DNA from: Diabrotica undecimpunctata
Lineage: Eukaryota; Arthropoda; Insecta; Coleoptera; Chrysomelidae
DNA: 64,000 nucleotides
Direction: 5' to 3'
Assembly: GCF_040954645.1 (NCBI RefSeq)
Contig: NC_092807.1
Coordinates: forward strand, 28,885,054-28,949,053
Made by a program: the position numbers and the translations under genes
Notes under the pieces: generated by a model
The model's input: only the letters and a program-made list of their open reading frames with translations
Database searches by the model: none
Told to the model about the DNA's origin: nothing
Shown here: positions 35,106 through 43,775 of the stretch, one piece after another
How positions within the stretch are numbered: the stretch's first letter is position 1
Layout of the letters: the number at the start of each line of letters is the position of its first letter

Positions 35106-36779
35106 CTAAAATGTAATGCGATTTGGGGGCATTATTTGACCAATTTTAGTGATTATATTCTGTTTTCTTTCCATGGTAATACCTCGTGGTTGATAGATAG
35201 AGAGTGGTTTTGCAATGCCATTTTTTTGGATATTAGCTTTTAAAAACTTGGCACTTATGATTTCTCCCTCAAAACTAGTTTTATAACCTAATTTATGGAA
35301 ACCTCTCATGAACTGAACTTCCACCATTTGTTGAAGGTACGTACGAGGGACCAACCTTGTTATTTAATATTGAGATGATTCGTCTTTCCAGTTGTAAAAA
35401 TCATTAAAAGCCATGTCGATAACTTCGACATTACGTGTTGACGTTTTAACCGCATTTACAAAATCAACGAAGTCATAAACTTTACCTTGTCGATTTAGTG
35501 ATTGCTTGACTATGGTGAAATGAGTCAGCTGCCATAAATGTATGACCTGACTCAAAATATCTTAGAGTTATTTTTCTAATGTTCAATTTTAATGAGTTTA
35601 CAGCATACACAAAAAATGTGTACAAGCACCAATTTTTGTTCTGACCGGAACAATTATCCAGCCAAATAACAACTTCTTCGGAATCCCTAATTTTGTTTAA
35701 AAATGCATAAAATGTGCTAACAATATCAGCCTGTTTTCGTTCAGAAATAGCTTCATGCCGTAGAACAGTAACTGTAGAATTTTTAGAAGTACCAACTGGA
35801 ACAAAGCTCTCATTAAAGGCTATCAGTCTAGGAGTAAATATAATTTCTTTGAAAGTATCGCATCTTGGGAGCGTAATCACCTACAAAAAGATTGTGTAAG
35901 GTCAAATATAACAGATATTATTCAAAATAAAATTCATACCTTCAGCAGATCAGCTGTATAAACTCTAGAATCGCCCGACGATCTGGAATCAGCGTTGTAC
36001 ATCTTTCAGGCCTTTATAAATTTTTCTCGATGAGTTTTATATGTTTCGCATTCAGGACAAACTAGATCGTCATCTTACATGTGTGAGCTTTCTTTTTTAT
36101 GAATTTCGTATTTTTCACAAGTAAAACACTGTTCGTTTCCAAGCTTTGCAAATGAAATATTAAGCTCACTAACGATTTGTAAAATGGAACTTGAATAAAA
36201 AACTTTCTGTTCCTCGGAGGAAAGATTCCAAAACTGCCTATTTATATCTTGCCGTCGAAAAGTTGAAACTTTATTACTGCAATTTTTCTTGCAGGTAGCC
36301 AAACAGCTTCCAGATATTTTGTGTTTATTGACTAACTTTTGCATTTTTATTGAACGCCGTTCACTTAAACCTTCTTCTATCTTTTTCCGTTTTTTTAACT
36401 GTCAGTTTTTAGAATATTGTTTGCTCTGTGATTTGTCTATTACGCTTTGTATAATACTGTAAATTAAATTATTAAAATAGTTATAATTATTGGTAGTACG
36501 ATGTTCTTCTGTATTTGTCAATAAGTTGTTTAAATTTAATTCCGAAATAGCTGATGAGCTCGTTGTTGAAGCAGGTTGTAATAGGATATTGCTAATAATA
36601 TGTATACTTTGGTCGCTAACGTTATTATCTGTGTCCCAAAATTCTTTACTTGAGGTAGATGTTGAAGGAAGGTAGTCTCTATCTCTGTCATCAGACACGT
36701 CAGATTCAATATTTGACTGAGCTATATTGGACAGCTCGTTATTTGTTTCTGCGGAATTTAAAGCCAGGTCCACCAACAT
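35106..36779 (-). pseudogene. DNCxGQNK-family putative transposase, element A
   Basis: Order on minus: acidic/Ser-rich N-terminus (36779-36402); Cys-rich segment (GSCLATCKKNCSNKV...INRQFWNLSSEEQKVFYSSS, then CFTCEKYEIHKK); PECETYKTHREKFIKA; a 59-nt intron (35881-35939, GTATG...TTGTAG) whose removal joins LLK to VITLP in frame; RLIAFNESFVPVG; IWLDNCSGQNKNW; RYFESGHTFMAADSFHH; VYDFVDFVNAV; a basic C-terminal part (VEVQFMRGFHKLGYK). Two in-frame stops (near 36075 and 36005) and frame breaks near 35500 and 35360 disable it. D-N-C-S-G-Q-N-K with G-H-T-F-M recalls an RNase-H-like catalytic site. It resembles proteins that I believe are grouped under DUF7869. Confidence 0.7.
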
Positions 36780-38020
36780 TTTATCTCGTTCTCTAAATTC
36801 TGCTAAAACAAATTTTTTTCATCAAGTAATTTGACAAAGCAATAATTATTTTTATAGTTTTTAATAGAATATACATAATATAAATACCTATTTGGTGTGA
36901 AAACCAAAGTGACATAACCTTATTTACGAGATACTCAATTTACAATAACTTCAGAACCAAAAATATTTATCTTAAAACATAGGTACAAGGTAACAATTTG
37001 TATTTGTTTAGCCTTTTATATAAATTAGTAGAAAATATACTTACTAGTTGTTTCCGCAATTCCGCAAAATTATTATCCATATTTATTATGAACAACAACC
37101 TAAACACATTCTATGAAAATACGAAAAAGTAAGGTTAGAAATAAAGTAAATTGACAGTTTATAGAACATCCCAGAGGTACTTTTCAGTGCGTCACAGTTT
37201 TTCGATTTCTTTCTAATGCATTAAGTTGGGTGTGACGGAAAAAGCGATAGTTCTCTGATTAAACAGAACTATATTGCAGCGTTAGAATAAGCTTACATAC
37301 ATAAGCGGTTCTTTCCTAACCTACGTTTGATTCGTTGATATTTAAATGCGCGCTTTCTCTAGCCAATCAAATACGCCTATTACTGACCGTTGACGTAAAA
37401 CTTCGTCCATGCTGGCCATTCTTTCGAAGTGTTGAACAGCAAGTGACGGCTGTCGTTCGGGTCAGTATTTGTACATAGTATTGGTTGTTTATTTGTATTT
37501 GTGTAAAGCCAAGATGACAAGATATACGGAAAAAGAACAAGTACTAATATTAAAATTACTTAGATATTTTCAATTGGAAAAGTAAGCTGGACAAACATTA
37601 TTACCAATTTCTGCTGTTCATGAAATATTTAATTATTAATTAAGTATTTTATTACCCTGATAATTTTTCGACTGTTCTAACAATCATTCAAATTTCGTCA
37701 TTTTGTGTCATATGGAACAATTTCACCCAATCATGTCAACATTAGACTGATAATTGCATTCAGTGCAATTTTCAATCCCTATGACAACACGATCGAGTTT
37801 GACACTTCATCCAAATAAATTTCAAAATGTCACGTTTCAAGAACACCACAACAAGATTATAAATATTATGCGTGGCAATAGGTCTTCTATAGTAGAGAAC
37901 AGCAACGAATCTAATGTTAACTTAAATTTTAATAATTGTACTTTCACTAACTGTACTTTTAATAAATAAATGTTTCGTTATGTTGAGTTATGATTTTTTT
38001 TTTCGAAAAATTATCCGCCG

Positions 38021-38182
38021 AATATCCCTCGGACATTGATGAATGCCTCATAATTTCATGACAAATTTCTCAAGCTCGTTGCTTGGTAACAGCACTCAGC
38101 CTTCGGCTTCGTGCTGTTACCAAGGAACGAGCTTTCGATTATCATGAAATTATCTCGTCTGTTATCAATGTCCTAGGGATAT
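38021..38182. repeat. Long imperfect hairpin (~72-75-bp arms)
   Basis: Left arm 38021-38095 and right arm 38111-38182 are inverted copies sharing AATATCCCT, GGACATTGAT, ATAATTTCATGA, AGCTCGTT and CTTGGTAACAGCAC, around a short centre (TCAGCCTTCGGCTT). It is too long and ordered for chance. Confidence 0.85.
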
Positions 38183-38517
38183 TACTACTGAAAATAAAAT
38201 TGTTTTATTTACTGTTTATTTCAGCGTATTGCTGAGGCGTTAGAAATTTCTTCTCTAATTAATGTTTTGCTAGGTTATGGCCGAAATATTTCACCATGAA
38301 TTCGTCTAAGGATATATCTTTAAGGAAAATCTCCACTGGCAGTATTTTTCTATAATTTTCTATTACACTGATATTCAAATTCTACTTTTCAGTGTTTTTA
38401 ATAAACTATTATTATTACGAGTTAGTGAATAAATACTTTTTATGATTAGAATTATATTTTATTTATGTAATTAATTTATAAGTTACCTAATAAATTTTTG
38501 AAAACAGTCTTTTTTGT

Positions 38518-39190
38518 GTAACTTATACTATGGCCAAAAAGCAGTAGTTAGAATAGAAGACATAACATCAGAAGAAATAGAAGTACAAAGAGTTGTTCGA
38601 CAAGGGTGTATTATTACTGTATTATTTAATATATACTCGGAAGACATATTAAGTAAGGCAATGGATTAACGAAATGTAGGCATTAGAATTAATGACATGA
38701 TCATAAATAACCTGAGATACGCTGATGATATAGTTCTTTTAGCCGAATTATCCTATATACAACTATTAATAAAAACAATGACAGCTCTCAAGAAATACGA
38801 ATCAGAATCGAACAGGCCAGAAACGCATTTACAAGAATACAGAGGTTTCTCTGCTGTAGAAACTTAAACCTTAAGTTAAAAATATGACTGCTGAGGTGCT
38901 ATGTGCTATCCTTATTATAATACGGTATGGAAGCGTGGACACTGAAGAAAATTGACGTGAGGAGACTGAAGGCATTCGAGATGCGGATGTACCGAAGAGT
39001 ACTAGAGATCTCATGGGTATATGGAATAACCAACGTTGAGGTAATGTGACGTATGCATAAGGAAAGAGAAGTACTAAAAATTAAGAGAAGAAAAGTGGTC
39101 TTAAAATTAAAAATCGCTGTGATGATTGCCAACTTTCGACGCGCAGACGCCTTGACGCCAGATTGCCTTGAGAAAAAGAAGATACAAAAA
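38518..39190 (+). mobile_element. RTE-like LINE fragment, 5' truncated
   Basis: Plus-strand text: LYYGQKAVVRIEDITSEEIE, VQRVVRQGCIITVLFNIYSE, NLRYADDIVLLAELSYIQ (catalytic YADD), then after a deletion LLQYGMEAWTLKKIDVRRL and FEMRMYRRVLEISWVYGITN. It ends in a short GAAAAAGAAGA tail near 39172. Several stops (after SKAMD and near ETQ/E) break the frame. It entered the nested TIR element. Confidence 0.75.
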
Positions 39191-39840
39191 TTCAATAAAT
39201 GAATCATTTTGTCGTCGATTTTAAATATTTCCATATTTATAAATTTAATTAACAATATTGTTTACTTTTTATTTTTATTAATATACGGGATTACCCCTAT
39301 TACAAAAAAAATATATCCTAACATATTTTGTAATAATCAAATCTACTCAGATGACCTTGCAATAAAAATACTAGTAATTCCACAAGCTTTTCACCTGTGG
39401 CTAAGTACGATCCTGGCATCTGTCAGATTCTTCAATAATTATATGAAATAATTCTCGACACACCTAATTCATTCTATGACGTCATAATTAATGATGCACT
39501 GAAAAGTACCTCTGGGATGTTCTTTAATACTTTTCGCGCCAACATAATAATATCTTGAAATGTTAAGTGAATAGGCCGTATCTGCCGAAAACTTTTTAGT
39601 TACGGCTTTTTGTGTTAAAATTTACAGTTGCGGCTTTTAAAGCTAACATTTTAGTAGAAAATTCAGATACGGCTATTAATTTAAGCAGTATATATCCGGT
39701 TTTATTGCAGATACGGCTATGACACTCAGATAGATTTGTAGAAAAGATTACTAAATAACGCGTGGGATATGAAACTTGTTTTTAATAAAAATTGCAGTCA
39801 CGCCCTTTTGAGTTAACACGGCAGTATTGGTGAGTTAAGT

Positions 39841-40620
39841 TCCTGGAACGACTTCATTGTAAGATAGTTCATTCTATTCATGATTTACTATGGAATCACT
39901 AAGAGGAGAATTCTACTATTATCATTGCATGTGATTGTCTTTTTAAAGGGAATCACATGCTATGGTTTTTTTGGTAGATATTTTTAAGTTTTAAGTTAAT
40001 GTTTGGTAAAATTAAATAGTATCGCCGTATTCTACCTTTAATTGCTGGATTAAAACGTCTCCTTTGAAACCAACATTATATAATCACTTAAAACTTAATA
40101 GGAAGCACTTAAACCTGGGTAATTTCAATTTCAAGCTTAGCTTTCAAGCACAAAGTATTTGTTTGATGTTGTTAAACAAACTTCGGTCTTCTTCTATTTC
40201 AAGTTTAGTTTCTGTTGTGTATTAATTTGAGAGTTCCTGGTTTATTCAATGCAGGTTTATTCGTGGGATTATAAACACAATTATTTAAGTTTTATTACAT
40301 TAAAAAGAATAATAAAATTTTGTATCCTTTAAATAATTTTCCGTAATGAGTTGTAATATTTTCCGTCAATGTGGTTGAGCTTAGCTGTAATTCCATAACC
40401 TCTTCTTTCTTTCTCAAAGAATGGACAGTCAATCAGGATGTATTTTACTGTTGATGAAATGGAAAAGGTATCTTTTATAAATCCATGGTCAAAAATTTAC
40501 ATTAAATATCGAGTGGGGTGTAAATGCATACCAACAGTTTTGGCGATTTTTGTTATTATAATTAAGAAATAATTAAATTAATTCATTAGACACATTCTAA
40601 AAATTAATATGAAATGATTG
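39841..40620. other. No supported gene
   Basis: AT-rich DNA outside element A. One small hairpin (GCATGTGATT 39927-39936 with its complement at 39951-39960) is the only structure I noticed. Confidence 0.5.
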
Positions 40621-40624
40621 TAAA

Positions 40625-41265
40625 ATCATTTTATGTAAAAAACAAGTAGAAAGAGTGAATAACTACAAATATCTGGGAACATGGGTAAATGAAAACAATG
40701 ACCAATGTAGAGAAATAAAGACACTCATTGAAATTGCAAGACAAGCATTTATAAAAAAGAAAACAATCTTTGTTAATCGACACCTTCCTCTGGAGCTGAG
40801 GATAAGAGCCTTAAGATGCTACGTGTTCTCGACCTTGTTGTATGGAATGAAAAGCTGGACACTAAAAGTGGATAATATAAAGAAGGTATTTAAGATGTGG
40901 TGTTACAGAAGGATTTTGAAAATACCACAGACCCAACGAGTGACAAATGCAAAAGTTTGAAGAGGACTACAAAAGGATTGCGCGGTCATAGAGCACATGA
41001 AAACAAGAAAGCTGGAATATTTAGGCCACAATACCAGATGTGCGAAATATGAGATATTAAGGTAAGATATGTTACCTTGCATAATGCAAGGTAAAAGCAA
41101 GGGTAAAAAATCCATAGGAAGACGAAGAATTTCCTGGCTAAGAAACCTAAGAGAGTGATATAGTTTCAGCTCAGTAGATCTTTTCAAAGCAGCCGCTAAT
41201 AAGGTACTGATAGCTGTGTTGATAGCCAACCTCCGATATGAGAAAGAACTACAAGAAGAAGAAGA
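40625..41265 (+). mobile_element. RTE-like LINE 3' end
   Basis: Frames give VNNYKYLGTWVNENNDQCRE, LPLELRIRALRCYVFSTLLY, GMKSWTLKVDNIKKVFKMWC and YRRILKIPQTQRVTNAKV, then after a stop TRKLEYLGHNTRCAKYEILR, GRRRISWLRNLRE and AAANKVLIAVLIANLRYEK, ending in a GAAGAAGAAGA tail at 41253-41265. Only the post-palm part survives. It sits just beyond the C-terminus of piggyBac-like gene 3, in its 3' region. Confidence 0.8.
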
Positions 41266-41308
41266 TTATAAAATCAAGAAATATAATTAAGACAAAAAAA
41301 GGATGCTG

Positions 41309-41420
41309 TCACATTTTAAATAATAATTTAAAATTATACTTGCTAAAATCTGTTATATTTTTATAATATTCTACACATAATATGTGTTGATTGCACCACA
41401 TACAGAACTTACGAGGTATC
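41309..41420 (-). pseudogene. piggyBac-like protein 3, end of the Cys-rich finger
   Basis: After the duplicated 10 bp, the minus frame reads KFCMWCNQHILCVEYYKNIT and stops at 41311-41309 (TGA). C-x2-C-x5-C completes the cross-brace finger begun by LCARSKERISR on the far side of the array. The two parts join in frame when the array and one copy of the repeat are removed. Confidence 0.75.
41411..41420. repeat. Target-site duplication of the array, left copy (partner 43542-43551)
   Basis: ACGAGGTATC here and ACGAGATATC at 43542-43551 differ at one position and border the array exactly. Both are in the piggyBac-like coding frame (minus: I-P-R and I-S-R). Confidence 0.8.
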
Positions 41421-41444
41421 ATGAAAAAGAAAGAAAAGATTTGA

Positions 41445-41538
41445 TTTCACGTTCAAAGCGTCTATGTATCTATTGATACGTATTTCGACTTAAAAAGTCT
41501 CATCAGAATAGTTATTCATAGCCGTTCTTAACGTGAAA
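41445..41538 (-). ncRNA. Type-I hammerhead ribozyme, copy 1
   Basis: On the minus strand: CTGATGA box (41506-41500), 5-bp stem II with TTT loop, GAAA (41486-41483), stem III ATAC/GTAT, then C at 41475 as the predicted cleavage nucleotide (after GTATC). Stem I is two-part (CTATT/AATAG, internal loop, CTATG/CATAG) and closed by an outer TTTCACGTT/AACGTGAAA helix. Confidence 0.85.
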
Positions 41539-41845
41539 AATAATCTTCTCTGTCTTATTAGAAGTAACAATAACATGACTTCGTTATGGACGCAATAGCG
41601 ACATCTGATAGAAAAATCGGTAAGATAGTTTCGAAACAAATTCAGATTTCTGCTTTAATCTGGAGCCTTCTAAAAATTGCAAGACATGGCCAGACGATGA
41701 TAAAGATATTAAAAAGAGACATGGGGAATCTAAAATCTGCATTCCACGACATGTCTATTCATTTAGGCAGAAATCCTAACGAATTTGTTTCTCGTACTCA
41801 TACAGAGTAGATCCGAATAAAATGAAAAAGACAGAAAAGATTTGA

Positions 41846-41939
41846 TTTCACGTTCAAAGCGTCTATGTATCTATTGATACGTATTTCGACTTAAAAAGTC
41901 TCATCAGAATAGTTATTCATAGCCGTTCATAACGTGAAA
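41846..41939 (-). ncRNA. Type-I hammerhead ribozyme, copy 2
   Basis: Same core as copy 1, 401 bp downstream. One change in the outer stem-I region (TTCATAACG for TTCTTAACG) lies outside the catalytic core. Confidence 0.85.
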
Positions 41940-42246
41940 AATAATCTTCTCTGTCTTATTAGAAGTAACAATAACATGACTTCGTTATGGACGCAATAGC
42001 GACATCTGATAGAAAAATCGGTAAGATAGTTTCGAAACAAATTCAGATTTCTGCTTTAATCTGGAGCCTTCTAAAAATTGCAAGACATGGCCAGACGATG
42101 ATAAAGATATTAAAAAGAGACATGGGGAATCTAAAATTTGCATTCCACGACATGTCTATTCATCTAGGCAGAAATCCTAACGAATTTGTTTCTCGTACTC
42201 ATACAGAGTAGATCCGAATAAAATGAAAAAGACAGAAAAGATTTGA

Positions 42247-42340
42247 TTTCACGTTCAAAGCGTCTATGTATCTATTGATACGTATTTCGACTTAAAAAGT
42301 CTCATCAGAATAGTTATTCATAGCCGTTCTTAACGTGAAA
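42247..42340 (-). ncRNA. Type-I hammerhead ribozyme, copy 3
   Basis: Identical in core and stems to copy 1; lies in the last, incomplete unit of the left arm. Confidence 0.85.
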
Positions 42341-42812
42341 AATAATCTTCTCTGTCTTATTAGAAGTAACAATAACATGACTTCGTTATGGACGCAATAG
42401 CGACATCTGATAGAAAAATCGGTAAGATAGTTTCGAAACAAATTCAGATTTCTGCTTTAATCTGGAGCCTTCTAAAAATTGCAAGACATGGCCAGACGAT
42501 GATAAAGATATTAAAAAGAGACATGGGGAATCTAAAATGGAATTTTAGATTCCCCATGTCTTCTGGAATGAAGATTTTAGTCTTCTGGAATGAAGACATG
42601 TCGTGGAATGCAAATTTTAGATTCCCCATGTCTCTTTTTTAATATCTTTATCATCGTCTGGCCATGTCTTGCAATTTTTAGAAGGCTCCAGATTAAAGCA
42701 GAAATCTGAATTTGTTTCGAAACTATCTTACCGATTTTTCTATCAGATGTCGCTATTGCGTCCATAACGAAGTCATGTTATTGTTACTTCTAATAAGACA
42801 GAGAAGATTATT

Positions 42813-42906
42813 TTTCACGTTAAGAACGGCTATGAATAACTATTCTGATGAGACTTTTTAAGTCGAAATACGTATCAATAGATACATAGACGCTTTGAAC
42901 GTGAAA
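42813..42906 (+). ncRNA. Type-I hammerhead ribozyme, copy 4
   Basis: CTGATGA 42845-42851; stem II GACTT/AAGTC (42852-42864); GAAA 42865-42868; stem III ATAC 42868-42871 with GTAT 42872-42875; cleavage predicted after C42876; proximal stem I CTATT 42840-42844 with AATAG 42877-42881; distal CTATG 42830-42834 with CATAG 42885-42889; outer helix 42813-42821 with 42898-42906. All invariant core nucleotides are present. Confidence 0.9.
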
Positions 42907-43213
42907 TCAAATCTTTTCTGTCTTTTTCATTTTATTCGGATCTACTCTGTATGAGTACGAGAAACAAATTCGTTAGCATTTCTGCCTAGATGAATAGACA
43001 TGTCGTGGAATGCAAATTTTAGATTCCCCATGTCTCTTTTTAATATCTTTATCATCGTCTGGCCATGTCTTGCCATTTTTAGAAGGCTCCAGATTAAAGC
43101 AGAAATCTGAATTTGTTTCGAAACTATCTTACCGATTTTTCTATCAGATGTCGCTATTGCGTCCATAACGAAGTCATGTTATTGTTACTTCTAATAAGAC
43201 AGAGAAGATTATT

Positions 43214-43307
43214 TTTCACGTTAAGAACGGCTATGAATAACTATTCTGATGAGACTTTTTAAGTCGAAATACGTATCAATAGATACATAGACGCTTTGAA
43301 CGTGAAA
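43214..43307 (+). ncRNA. Type-I hammerhead ribozyme, copy 5
   Basis: Same structure as copy 4, shifted by exactly 401 bp; predicted cleavage after position 43277. A transcript spanning copies 4 and 5 would release a 401-nt monomer. Confidence 0.9.
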
Positions 43308-43551
43308 TCAAATCTTTTCTGTCTTTTTCATTTTATTCGGATCTACTCTGTATGAGTACGAGAAACAAATTCGTTAGGATTTCTGCCTAGATGAATAGAC
43401 ATGTCGTGGAATGCAAATTTTAGATTTCCCATGTCTCTTTTTAATATTTTTATCATCGTCTGGCCATGTCTTGCAATTTTTAGAAGGCTCCAGATTAAAG
43501 CAGAAATCTGAATTTGTTTCGAAACTATCTTACCGATTTTTACGAGATATC

Positions 43552-43775
43552 CTTTCTTTACTTCTGGCGCATAAAAAATATCGCTGTTGTTTAGCAATAA
43601 CGGTAACAGGTTGTTCATTCCTTACTCCTGGCAAAATGGTTAACATTTTAGTCTTCCTAATATAGTCTTTCCATATATTCTTCCTAATTATTTGTTTGCC
43701 CAACTCCAATAAAAACAATCTTCTCCTATCTAAACGTGTAATTTTCTCTGGTCCCAATGCAGCTTCACTACCTTC
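43552..43775 (-). pseudogene. piggyBac-like protein 3, C-terminal region up to the array
   Basis: The minus frame reads RYEGSEAALGPEKITRLDRR, RLFLLELGKQIIRKNIWKDY, then LPGVRNEQPVTVIAKQQRYF and LCARSKERISR, where the array begins. It matches the end of piggyBac-type transposases: basic helices, then the start of the Cys-rich zinc finger (Y-F-L-C-x-R-S-K). The finger continues on the other side of the array at 41420-41309. Confidence 0.7.

Larger units (their letters stand above)
37163..39523. mobile_element. TIR element nested in element A, TTAA-type target
   Basis: AGAACATCCCAGAGGTACTT (37163 on, continuing TTCAGTGC) has an exact inverted copy ending at 39523. Flanks are TTAT (37159-37162) and TTAA (39524-39527), suggesting a TTAA duplication with one change, i.e. 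piggyBac-type insertion. Inside: a compact promoter-like zone (37300-37515) with a short open start MTRYTEKEQVLILKLL, a 71-codon frame at 37754-37969 ending NFNNCTFTNCTFNK, a long hairpin (38021-38182) and a LINE fragment (38518-39190). No transposase recognised, so nonautonomous. Confidence 0.65.
34601..39840 (-). mobile_element. DNCxGQNK-family DNA transposon, element A, with nested insertions
   Basis: The inverted ends share CTGCCGTRTTAACTCAAAAG followed by GGCGTR (34616-34641 left; 39799-39824 right, inverted). The right subterminal zone repeats a GATACGGCTWTTAA-like phrase several times (39573-39720). Related phrases (GACGGCTTTAAAAT, GATACGCCTTTTT) lie on the left. Between them is the minus-strand gene 36779-35106, the TIR element 37163-39523 upstream of that gene, and flanking noncoding DNA. 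Without the insertion the element is about 2.9 kb. Superfamily not identified. Confidence 0.7.
41421..43541. mobile_element. Hammerhead-ribozyme satellite (retrozyme-like), inverted array of 401-bp units
   Basis: Units start at 41421, 41822 and 42223 (the last about 317 bp) in one orientation. After a ~57-bp scrambled centre (42541-42596, with a duplicated TCTGGAATGAAGA) they run in the other orientation from 42597 to 43541 (partial, full 42931-43331, then 210 bp). The period is exactly 401. Complete units differ at only a few positions. Each ribozyme-containing part holds a full type-I hammerhead, five in all, reading outward from the centre. Direct repeats ACGAGGTATC (41411-41420) and ACGAGATATC (43542-43551) flank the array. 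Hammerhead-bearing tandem units of a few hundred bp that spread through circular RNA (retrozymes) are known in plants and animals; membership is my inference. Confidence 0.85.

Noticed and set aside
41586..43166. 74-codon open frame (MDAIATSDRKIG...) repeated in all units of the 401-bp array
   Set aside because: It lies on the strand opposite the ribozyme. It is open only because the units are near-identical, has no domain, and spans noncoding ribozyme-unit sequence.
41421..43541. CRISPR array from regularly spaced repeats
   Set aside because: The period is 401 bp with near-identical whole units, no short repeats with unique spacers, and the context is eukaryotic.
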